Both the position numbers and the translations under genes were made by a program. The notes under the pieces are model-generated. The model had not been told where the DNA came from. It saw nothing but the letters and a program-made list of their open reading frames with translations, and did no database searches. From Desulfuromusa sp. (GTDB taxonomy: Bacteria > Desulfobacterota > Desulfuromonadia > Desulfuromonadales > Geopsychrobacteraceae): 9,879 bases of DNA. Where the stretch lies: NCBI GenBank assembly GCA_030590745.1, contig JAUVCS010000019.1, positions 1-9,879 of the forward strand. The letters run 5' to 3'. How positions within the stretch are numbered: position 1 is the stretch's first letter; every line of letters begins with the position of its first letter. Below, piece by piece: positions 1-6,433 of this stretch.

Positions 1-177
1 GTGCTATTCGCTCTCAAATCTACGAAAATCTGTCCTCGACCAGTCGATTTCTCGTTACGATCCGCAAAGCCCGACAGGCTCCTGGCATTCTATATCATAA
101 CAATAACGACTTACGGCTAACATAGAAATTTATGTTTACACCGGCATAATAATCCAGATCAAAAATCATATTTCACA
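1..177. other. Leader upstream of acetate kinase with short inverted repeats; possible gene tail
   Basis: No gene can be assigned here. Two forward frames are open from the left edge, one to a TAA at 118-120 and one to a TAG at 123-125; the second would give about 40 residues that I do not recognise. The left part carries three small inverted repeats in a row: TCGAC/GTCGA (36-40 with 43-47), TCGT/ACGA (52-55 with 57-60) and AGCC/GGCT (68-71 with 77-80, 5-base loop). On the minus strand the last one begins with GGAG, which resembles the start of REP-type elements. The stretch could be the end of an upstream coding region, an intergenic dispersed repeat, or both. No convincing sigma-70 promoter for the next gene was found; TTTACA at 135-140 has no good -10 partner. 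Confidence 0.25.
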
Positions 178-184
178 ATGACAG

Positions 185-191
185 TAAGGAG
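185..191 (+). promoter_or_regulatory. Ribosome binding site that sets the acetate kinase start
   Basis: TAAGGAG lies 7 bases before the ATG at 199. It is downstream of the alternative in-frame ATG at 178, which has no Shine-Dalgarno sequence, so translation should begin at 199. Confidence 0.8.
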
Positions 192-198
192 ATTCAAC

Positions 199-1464
199 AT
201 GGAAGTTCTAGCTCTGAATTGTGGCAGTTCCTCAGTAAAATATCAACTTTATGATTGGACTAAGGGAGAAGTTATTGCCCGGGGAATGGTTGAGCGGGTT
301 ACCATAGGTGATTCTTTTATCATCCATGAAGTTCCCGGTCGCGATACATATCGGGAAGAGTACGAATGCCCGGACCACAAAACAGCGGTTCATCTGATTG
401 TCAAAATCCTCACCGATAAAACCTATGGGGTGGTTGCTGACATGAGTCATATTTCGGCAGTTGGGCACCGGGTTGTCCACGGTGGTGAGAAATTTACCCG
501 GTCTATCCTGATCGATGACACTGTTCTTGATGCGATAAAAGAGGTTCAACACCTGGCACCACTACACAATCCTCCGAACATTGCAGGAATTGAGGCTGCC
601 CAGATCAATCTTCCCGATGTTCCACATATTGCAATTTTTGATACGGCATTTCATCAATCGATGCCAGAACATGCCTATACCTATCCGGTTCCCTATGACT
701 GGTATGAAAAGCATGGGGTACGGCGCTACGGTTTTCACGGTACAAGCCACCTTTATGTCTCCAAGCGTGCTGCAGTGCTGCTGCAGAAAAAACCAGAAGA
801 TTGCAATATTATTACTATGCACATCGGCAATGGGGTTTCTCATGCCGCAATTAAGAATGGAATTTCCGTCGATACTTCGATGGGGCTCACCCCGTTAGAG
901 GGGGCCGTCATGGGGACCCGCTGTGGAGATATTGATCCGGCGATTCCAGCATTTATTATGGAACGTGAAAATCTTTCACCACAAGAGATCGACAGTGTTT
1001 TGAATAAAAAATCTGGAATCCTTGGAATCACTGGTGAATTTACTGATCGCCGCGATGTTATTGAAGCTGCCGAGGCGGGGAACAAACGCTGCAACCTGGC
1101 ATTGGAAATTGAAGGGTACCGACTGAAGAAATATATCGGTTCCTACTGTGCAGTTCTGGGTCGACTGGATGCCGTTGTCTTTACCGCTGGAGTTGGTGAG
1201 ATGGGTTGGATGATCCGCGAAAAGGCACTGGAAAACCTCAATCATATCGGGATTATCCTGGACAAGGAAAAGAATCGCAACACCATGACCCGCAAAGAGG
1301 AAACTCTCATCACCACCGCCGATTCGCCGGTCAAAGTCTTTGTCATCCCGACGGATGAAGAGTTGGTATTTACCGAAGACGTTGTGGCTATTCTGGAAGA
1401 AACTTATACCGATCATATGAAGTTTAAATATTCGTTTGCTGATAATTCCTTCCAGCGCAAGTAA
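199..1464 (+). CDS. ackA: Acetate kinase
   Basis: This cytosolic enzyme interconverts acetate + ATP with acetyl phosphate + ADP, normally working with phosphotransacetylase; pta is not in this window. The 421-residue protein has the ASKHA-fold signatures of the family: NCGSSSVKY near the N-terminus, GHRVVHGG, FDTAFHQ, GFHGTSH, a GNG phosphate loop, MGTRCGDIDP, FTAGVGE and a late TDEEL. With the start at 199, the catalytic positions known from the Methanosarcina thermophila enzyme fall at the same numbers here (Arg91, Asp148, His180, Arg241), and the late glutamate is near 387. That agreement independently supports this start over the ATG at 178. The loop after GNG reads VSH rather than the common ASV; I recall this form from Geobacter/Desulfuromonas enzymes. 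The C-terminus is about 20 residues longer than the usual 400. The gene ends in tandem in-frame stops (TAA TAG) and is followed by a strong hairpin. Confidence 0.97.
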   Translation: MEVLALNCGSSSVKYQLYDWTKGEVIARGMVERVTIGDSFIIHEVPGRDTYREEYECPDHKTAVHLIVKILTDKTYGVVADMSHISAVGHRVVHGGEKFTRSILIDDTVLDAIKEVQHLAPLHNPPNIAGIEAAQINLPDVPHIAIFDTAFHQSMPEHAYTYPVPYDWYEKHGVRRYGFHGTSHLYVSKRAAVLLQKKPEDCNIITMHIGNGVSHAAIKNGISVDTSMGLTPLEGAVMGTRCGDIDPAIPAFIMERENLSPQEIDSVLNKKSGILGITGEFTDRRDVIEAAEAGNKRCNLALEIEGYRLKKYIGSYCAVLGRLDAVVFTAGVGEMGWMIREKALENLNHIGIILDKEKNRNTMTRKEETLITTADSPVKVFVIPTDEELVFTEDVVAILEETYTDHMKFKYSFADNSFQRK

Positions 1465-1483
1465 TAGCAGCCAAAAACTAGAT

Positions 1484-1525
1484 GAAAGCCACAGCTCGAC
1501 ACCTAATCGAGCTGTGGCTTTCTCT
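1484..1525. terminator. Hairpin terminator shared by convergent ackA and the radical SAM gene
   Basis: A perfect 16-bp stem (1484-1499 with 1507-1522) closes a 7-base loop, and its core is GCCACAGCTCGA. On the + strand it is followed by a pyrimidine-rich TCTCT run rather than a pure T tract. On the - strand the stem is followed after a few bases by a T5 run (complement of 1473-1477). Its position between two converging genes suggests that it serves both. Confidence 0.8.
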
Positions 1526-1575
1526 CATCCTCAACCGTCAGACAACCACTACCCTGCTAGCATTTACCTGCTAAT

Positions 1576-2463
1576 TCAGAAGTATTCCTCCCCGTAATCG
1601 GGCACCTGGTCAAACCAATCGGCATGGGTTCTGGCTTCTACCAGAGCAGCTTCCGTTTGCGCTATGATTCTTTCGCGATCTTTTGGATAACTCCCGGCTA
1701 AATTTAAAATATTAGATACATGGTTCGAGCGTAAAATTGTTTTCCGGGGTTTTAAGTGTTGGACAATCATCAGTGCTTCTTCAATAATTTCACCGTTTTT
1801 CAACGGTTCGATCAATTCAAAATAGGCATCATTATGACGCCGAAACATGGTCAGCAGTGAGAAATATTCTGGGGAAAGTTGATTGATCCACTCAGCTGTT
1901 GCCACAGCGTGTTGCTGGCTACGCAGGCGGCCGGCCAATCCAAGAATAGCGGTAATTGACAGCTTTATCCCTGCCACTTTTGCATTATGACATAACTCCA
2001 GAATCTGCTCCGGGCTGTAGCCTTTATTGGTCAACTGTAGTGTCGGAGCATCGCCGCTTTCAAGTCCCAGATAGAGAATATGCAGTTTTCTGGACTTAAG
2101 TTGCCTCAAATCCTCAACACTTTTACTGGTTAAACTTTTTGGCGAAGCATAGATCCCAATCCGGTTCAGATTAATAAATTTCACCTGAAGAAGATCAAGA
2201 ATTTCGACAAGACCCGCTTGTGGATAGACCAGAGCATCACCATCGGCAAGAAAAATCCGGAGATATTGTCTGCGGTGATCCTCTGGGATAGCTTCAATCT
2301 CGGCAGCAATATCAGCGATACAACGAAGACGAAACTGTTTCATCTTGTACATACCGCAAAATCGACATTGGTTCTGGCTACAACCGATGGTGATTTGTAA
2401 AATCAGTGAGCGGGCTTCGGACGGGGGGCGAAACACCGGTTCCTCATAGTTGAAATAATACAT
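1576..2463 (-). CDS. Radical SAM protein of the CxxxxCxxC subfamily, function unknown
   Basis: The 295-residue protein is a radical S-adenosylmethionine enzyme. Cys28, Cys33 and Cys36 (GCSQNQCRFC) would hold the 4Fe-4S cluster. The spacing is CX4CX2C, not the textbook CX3CX2C. I recall the same GCSxNxCxFC pattern, with a PPSEA lead-in, in a stand-alone family of uncharacterised radical SAM proteins from anaerobes. Other matches to that family are FLADGDALV at about 71-79, GIYAS at about 103-107, LGLESG at 132-137 (the SAM-binding GxxES element) and the glycine-rich ILGLAG at 173-178. There is no B12-binding, TRAM or SPASM extension, so it is a minimal partial-barrel enzyme, and the substrate cannot be read from the sequence. 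The start is supported by AAGAGG (complement of 2468-2473), 4 bases before the ATG. It is a single gene, divergent from the hydrolase operon. Confidence 0.85.
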   Translation of the reverse strand: MYYFNYEEPVFRPPSEARSLILQITIGCSQNQCRFCGMYKMKQFRLRCIADIAAEIEAIPEDHRRQYLRIFLADGDALVYPQAGLVEILDLLQVKFINLNRIGIYASPKSLTSKSVEDLRQLKSRKLHILYLGLESGDAPTLQLTNKGYSPEQILELCHNAKVAGIKLSITAILGLAGRLRSQQHAVATAEWINQLSPEYFSLLTMFRRHNDAYFELIEPLKNGEIIEEALMIVQHLKPRKTILRSNHVSNILNLAGSYPKDRERIIAQTEAALVEARTHADWFDQVPDYGEEYF

Positions 2464-2550
2464 TCGACCTCTTGAATTATAGAATTGTTAAAAGCGACCC
2501 TTCCAGCCATCCTAGCACGGCAAAAAGTTTCAATCCAGCTACGACAAACC

Positions 2551-2580
2551 TTGCTTTTAACCACAAAAAACCGCTATCTT
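2551..2580 (+). promoter_or_regulatory. Probable sigma-70 promoter of the hydrolase/DUF2520 operon
   Basis: TTGCTT (2551-2556) and TATCTT (2575-2580) are separated by 18 bases. Transcription would start near 2587, leaving a leader of about 40 bases that includes the ribosome binding site at 2614-2621. This is a pattern match only. Confidence 0.45.
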
Positions 2581-2613
2581 TCAACCCTGAATGGGTGATA
2601 TCAAATCAGCTTC

Positions 2614-2621
2614 AAGGGAGG
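2614..2621 (+). promoter_or_regulatory. Ribosome binding site that sets the FAH-family hydrolase start
   Basis: AAGGGAGG lies 5 bases before the ATG at 2627. The in-frame ATG at 2591 has no Shine-Dalgarno sequence and would sit almost at the predicted transcription start, so 2627 is preferred. Confidence 0.8.
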
Positions 2622-2626
2622 ACATA

Positions 2627-3283
2627 ATGCATCAGGTAAAAATCATTGGCAGCACAAAAACCTATCCGGTTGGAAAAATTATCGGCCTGGGTCGAAACTA
2701 TCTGGAGCATATTCGTGAGCTGGGAAACAAAGTCCCGGAACGTGCCGTTATTTTCTGTAAACCGGCCAGTAGCCTGCTGCACGATGGTGGGGAGATTAAA
2801 ATCCCCGAGTACTCAAACGATTGTCACCATGAGCTGGAACTAGCTCTACTCGTGGGAAAACCTGGCAAAGCTATCCGGAAAGAGAGTGCCCTAGCACATT
2901 TATCTGGATATGCAGTTGCTCTTGATTTAACCCTCCGGGATCTTCAGAGCGAATTAAAAGACAAAGGATTACCATGGGAAGTTGCCAAAGGGTTCGATAC
3001 TTCCTGTCCACTTTCTGATTTTACCGCAGCCGACAGAGTCAGCGACCCCAACAATCTGGAACTTTGCCTGAAAGTCAACGGTGAGGTTCGTCAACTGGGC
3101 AACACCGCGCAAATGATGCGCTCTGTGGAAGAGATCATCGCTGAAATTTCAACATTCTATACCCTGGAAGCTGGCGATATCATCCTGACCGGGACTCCTG
3201 CCGGAGTCAGTAGAATCATCTCGGGTGATCAACTGGAGGGGACAATCGAGGGGGTTGGATCATTACAGGTTTCAGTAGCATGA
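2627..3283 (+). CDS. Fumarylacetoacetate hydrolase (FAH) family protein, acylpyruvase/FAHD1-like
   Basis: This is a 218-residue cytosolic, metal-dependent hydrolase or decarboxylase of the FAH fold, in the short single-domain class (FAHD1/YcgM-like acylpyruvases, fumarylpyruvate hydrolase, oxaloacetate decarboxylase). Visible signatures are GLGRNYLEH at 20-28, the KPASS loop at 45-49, the metal-binding ExE in HHELELA (Glu69, Glu71), the third acidic ligand Asp100 in DLTLRDLQ, KGFDTSCP at 121-128 and a late LTGTPAGV. All expected metal ligands are present, so it should be active. The residues do not tell acylpyruvate, fumarylpyruvate or oxaloacetate apart, so the substrate is left open. No aromatic-degradation genes are nearby. 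Its TGA stop overlaps the next ATG (ATGA), so it is translationally coupled to the DUF2520 gene. Confidence 0.9.
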   Translation: MHQVKIIGSTKTYPVGKIIGLGRNYLEHIRELGNKVPERAVIFCKPASSLLHDGGEIKIPEYSNDCHHELELALLVGKPGKAIRKESALAHLSGYAVALDLTLRDLQSELKDKGLPWEVAKGFDTSCPLSDFTAADRVSDPNNLELCLKVNGEVRQLGNTAQMMRSVEEIIAEISTFYTLEAGDIILTGTPAGVSRIISGDQLEGTIEGVGSLQVSVA

Positions 3284-4197
3284 ATCCAAAGGTTGCGCTG
3301 GTTGGCCCGGGTCGCGTGGGTTGCGCTGTCAGCAAACGTTTATATGAAGCAGGTTATCCGCTGACCGCAATTATCAGTCGCAACCTGGAGAGAGCGACGG
3401 AAGCCTGTTCTTATATCGGTTGTTCAACGACTCTGGCATCAACACAGCTGACCGATATAGCCACAGCAGAAATAATTCTCCTCGCAGTTCCCGATGATCA
3501 AATCCAGAAATTGGCAGTTCAAATTCAAGCCACAAACCAGTTTTCCAAACCAACAACGCTGATCCACTTCAGCGGCTTACATCCAGCTGAAATCATGTGT
3601 TATCAATCGTCACCACAGCCATTGCTGTCGCTCCATCCACTCCTCCCCTTTGCTGACCGACAAAAAGCTTACATGAATTTACAGGGATGTCCCTGTGCCC
3701 TGGAGAGTGATGACCCGAAGGCATTGGTGTTTGGTGAAAAGCTGGTTGGGGCCATTGGTGGACACTCTTTTACCGTTGATCACGATAAAAAACCGCTCTA
3801 TCACTCTGCAGCCTGTATCGCCTCCAACTATCTTGTCACCCTGTTCGCTTCAGCCTGTAAGCTACTGATCAGCTGCGGAATCGAACCTGACCAGACAGCC
3901 CCCCTGCTGCTACCATTGGTACAAGCATCGGTAGAAAATATAAAGGATCTTGGACCGGAACAAGGGCTGACCGGGCCAATTGTCCGTGGTGATATTGGAA
4001 CGGTTACGGAACATCTAAAAACATTACAGGATAATGCTCCTGAACTGTTACAACCCTACTTACAGATGGGTCTTGTGACTGTAGAAATCAGCAAAAGTTC
4101 CGGTCGCCTTGACCCAGTAAAAGCTATCGCTATGGATGATCTTTTTACTGCGAAAATGGAAGAGCTGACAGCAATAAATGAGCGAACATCTAAATAA
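3280..4197 (+). CDS. Rossmann-like and DUF2520 domain protein (putative NAD(P)-dependent oxidoreductase)
   Basis: The 305-residue protein starts with a dinucleotide-binding Rossmann fold: VALVGPGRVG gives GxGxxG at residues 9-14, and a second stretch reads EIILLAVPDDQI. This half resembles ketopantoate reductase and pyrroline-5-carboxylate reductase. Then come HFSG, SLHPLLPFAD and an all-helical C-terminal half (YHSAACIASNYLVTLF, later GPIVRGD), which match the DUF2520 family. In that family the helical half resembles the dimerisation/substrate domain of 6-phosphogluconate-dehydrogenase-like enzymes. No reaction is established to my knowledge; homologues are often found near pantothenate genes, but none is seen here. 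Its ATG lies inside the preceding stop, so its expression is tied to the FAH-family hydrolase. The TAA stop is the edge of an A/T palindrome. Family assignment is firm; the biochemical role is unknown. Confidence 0.88.
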   Translation: MNPKVALVGPGRVGCAVSKRLYEAGYPLTAIISRNLERATEACSYIGCSTTLASTQLTDIATAEIILLAVPDDQIQKLAVQIQATNQFSKPTTLIHFSGLHPAEIMCYQSSPQPLLSLHPLLPFADRQKAYMNLQGCPCALESDDPKALVFGEKLVGAIGGHSFTVDHDKKPLYHSAACIASNYLVTLFASACKLLISCGIEPDQTAPLLLPLVQASVENIKDLGPEQGLTGPIVRGDIGTVTEHLKTLQDNAPELLQPYLQMGLVTVEISKSSGRLDPVKAIAMDDLFTAKMEELTAINERTSK

Positions 4198-4222
4198 AAT
4201 AAATAATTAGAATTATTTATTT
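4197..4222. repeat. Perfect A/T palindrome after the DUF2520 gene
   Basis: Two 12-base arms made only of A and T (4197-4208 and 4211-4222) flank an AG centre and begin on the last base of the DUF2520 stop codon. The lack of G/C makes it a poor intrinsic terminator, though it may form a weak hairpin or an operator. The rest of the 103-base gap, up to 4300, is A/T-rich and shows no clear promoter. Confidence 0.5.
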
Positions 4223-4300
4223 AAAATTGCTTTTAAAGTAGTATTTCAGGCAGCAACATAGCCAGCTTGATTGTCATAAGTTTTTCTTATTGACCTTGCT

Positions 4301-6427
4301 GTGATCAACAATCGAAAGGATACCGATAGATTGCAACGTATCTATCTGAAAAATTTAAGTTATTCTGTCGACAATCTCCCTTCAGAACCAACTCTTTTAG
4401 CTGAACTGCTGGACTTGTGTCATGATGACAATGCAAGTGTTGAAATGTTTGCGTCGGCACTGAAAAAAGATAGCAGTTTAACCGCCAAAATTTTACAAGT
4501 TGCAAATTCTCCGGCTTATCGGCAAAAGAATAAAATAACTGATCTCCGCAGGACGCTCATTGTTCTGGGGATGACCAACATCAAAAATATCGTCACGACC
4601 TGTGCTATACAGCAATTTTTTACTGATTTCAGCCAAGGGCTGAAGAGACATGTTCGATTCATCTGGTTACGTAGTCTGGTTTGTGCCAACTTGACCGAAA
4701 GAATTGCCAAACTGGTTGGTTATGATAAACCAGAAGAGGCATTCCTGGCAGGATTGCTTCACCAGGTTGGTATGCTCCTGTTACTACTTAACCGTGAAGA
4801 AGTTTATCTCCCGGTTTTAGACCGATACTATAACGAAACAGAGAAATTTCTGTCCCTTGAACAGGAACAGCTACAGGTTGATCATTGTGAACTGGGATCT
4901 GCATTAGTTGAGAGTTGGAACCTTGATTCTTTTATTGCCGATGCGATCCAGTTTCAACATTCACCAGCGGATGAACTGCTCAGTGCTCCAGTCCTGTTAA
5001 AAATTCTTGCCGTTGCCAGTCCTCTCAGTTCTAAGAATAATGCCCGGGATAACCATAATAATCTGGAAAGAGCGAGTCAGCTTTTGGGGATAGCGGAAGA
5101 TACTATCCTGGATAGTCACACTCTTGCAGTAGAAAAAAGCCAACAGATGATTTCCACTCTTGGCTTCAACGATCGGTTTTACAAAGAGGAAAACGAAGAA
5201 AAAATCTTCGCTAAGGTACAGCATGAAAACAGCAGCATGAAGCTGGCCAAAAAAGTTAAAAATATCGCCTTGAGTCACACTATCGGCAAAAGTGAAAAAA
5301 CCGAACTGGTCGAATTCACTAAAGAGGTTAGAATAAACTTCACCACCCTCTTCAACCAGAACCAGCTGTTCTTTTTTCAGGTTAATAAAAATCAAACCAC
5401 TCTATCGGCAATCAATGACCTGGAAATAAACCAGCTCGATGAAATAAGCTTTGAAATCGGGGACAGAAACAGCCTGCTGACTAAAGCGTTTACTGAAAAA
5501 AAGAGTATCATAAGTCTGGCTGAAAAATGTTCCATAGCAGATAAACAGGTTATCAGACTGCTTAATGCAGAAGGGGCTTATTTCATCCCGGTTTATTATG
5601 AAAAAACCGGAATTGGAGTGTTGGCAATTGGAACAACTGATGAAGAATGGCCAAACCTGAAAAATAAAGTTTCACTATTAAAATTATTAAGTCAGGAGAT
5701 TGCCAGGAAATACTTCACTCTGGGCCGAGAGGGCTCTCAATCGTCTGGTATGCCCCTTATTGATTTCAAGAAAGTCGCTCACGAAGTCAGTAATCCCCTG
5801 ACAATCATCAATAACTACCTCTATATGCTGGGGAAAAAAATTGACAGCGACCACCCGGCTCAGGAAGAAATTAAATTTATTGGTGAAGAAATTGAACGGG
5901 TTGGGCATATTTTACTCCGGGAAAAAGATCCTAAATCTCCAATCAGAACAAAATACCAGCTGGTCAATATCAATAAGCTACTGACAGAATTGGATACTCT
6001 ATTTAGAGATTCACTTTATAAAACCAAGCAGATAGAATCAACTCTACTACTGGATAAGCAGATCCCGAATCTCTACTGTTCAAAAGATAAATTAAAGCAG
6101 ATATTCATCAATATCATTAAAAATAGTGTCGAAGCAATGGCGGAAAATAACCCGATCAGAATCAGCACCAGAGATAATATCTATCAAAACAATCAACAAT
6201 ATATAGAGATATCAATTCAGGACAGTGGTCCAGGAATTGATCCTGAAATTTTAAAAAATTTATTCAACCCAGTCACCAGTACAAAAGAAGGACACTCCGG
6301 ATTGGGACTTTCCATAGTTAATACATTAGTTGAGGAAATATCGGGAAACATCACTTGCTACTCCAGCCAAAATCAAGGGACTGAATTTAAGATTTTGATC
6401 CCCCGCAAACAAGAAGAGAGAGATTGA
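4301..6427 (+). CDS. HDOD domain - GAF-like - sensor histidine kinase, cytosolic
   Basis: This is a 708-residue soluble signalling kinase; I see no signal peptide or membrane segment. Residues about 16-215 form an HDOD domain (LPSEPTL, NSPAYR, RRTLIVLGM, FLAGLLHQVG, and AIQFQHSP at its end). The HD pair is replaced by His154-Gln155, as expected for a non-catalytic HDOD. Residues about 335-460 look like a GAF fold, ending in a GVLAIG strand. The kinase core follows: His494 in AHEVSNPL, N-box Asn608 in NIIKNSVEAM, G1 at DSGPG (641-645) and G2 at GHSGLGLS (664-671), so both autophosphorylation site and ATP site are intact. The next gene, 6 bases downstream, starts with a receiver and is the natural partner. 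The start is uncertain: GTG at 4301 has no ribosome site, while TTG at 4331 has GAAAGGA 10 bases upstream and would remove 10 residues (His484). The signal sensed is unknown. Confidence 0.9.
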   Translation: MINNRKDTDRLQRIYLKNLSYSVDNLPSEPTLLAELLDLCHDDNASVEMFASALKKDSSLTAKILQVANSPAYRQKNKITDLRRTLIVLGMTNIKNIVTTCAIQQFFTDFSQGLKRHVRFIWLRSLVCANLTERIAKLVGYDKPEEAFLAGLLHQVGMLLLLLNREEVYLPVLDRYYNETEKFLSLEQEQLQVDHCELGSALVESWNLDSFIADAIQFQHSPADELLSAPVLLKILAVASPLSSKNNARDNHNNLERASQLLGIAEDTILDSHTLAVEKSQQMISTLGFNDRFYKEENEEKIFAKVQHENSSMKLAKKVKNIALSHTIGKSEKTELVEFTKEVRINFTTLFNQNQLFFFQVNKNQTTLSAINDLEINQLDEISFEIGDRNSLLTKAFTEKKSIISLAEKCSIADKQVIRLLNAEGAYFIPVYYEKTGIGVLAIGTTDEEWPNLKNKVSLLKLLSQEIARKYFTLGREGSQSSGMPLIDFKKVAHEVSNPLTIINNYLYMLGKKIDSDHPAQEEIKFIGEEIERVGHILLREKDPKSPIRTKYQLVNINKLLTELDTLFRDSLYKTKQIESTLLLDKQIPNLYCSKDKLKQIFINIIKNSVEAMAENNPIRISTRDNIYQNNQQYIEISIQDSGPGIDPEILKNLFNPVTSTKEGHSGLGLSIVNTLVEEISGNITCYSSQNQGTEFKILIPRKQEERD
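4314..4320 (+). promoter_or_regulatory. Possible ribosome binding site favouring a TTG start at 4331
   Basis: GAAAGGA lies 10 bases before an in-frame TTG at 4331. The GTG at 4301 has no purine-rich sequence upstream. The frame opens after a TAA at 4277-4279 and contains no ATG until inside the HDOD domain, so one of these two non-ATG starts is likely used. Confidence 0.4.
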
Positions 6428-6433
6428 TCTGAG

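Noticed and set aside
82..100. Sigma-54 promoter (TGGCA element) upstream of ackA
   Set aside because: There is no GC dinucleotide at the required -12 position after the TGGCA.
178..198. ATG at 178 as the acetate kinase start
   Set aside because: It has no ribosome site, while TAAGGAG sits before 199; catalytic residue numbers match the family only with the 199 start.
2476..2481. Perfect TATAAT on the minus strand just upstream of the radical SAM gene, as a -10 element
   Set aside because: Transcription would start at about 2469, inside the ribosome binding site (2468-2473), and no -35 element lies at the right distance (GGAAGG at 17 bases).
2591..2626. ATG at 2591 as the FAH-family hydrolase start
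   Set aside because: It has no Shine-Dalgarno sequence and lies next to the predicted transcription start; the 12 extra residues do not resemble the family N-terminus, and the ATG at 2627 has AAGGGAGG 5 bases upstream.
4997..5395. Long open frame antisense to the kinase gene
   Set aside because: It is a low-complexity Phe-rich shadow of the A-rich kinase gene, with no recognisable motif or ribosome site; the same applies to the other short antisense frames in the window.
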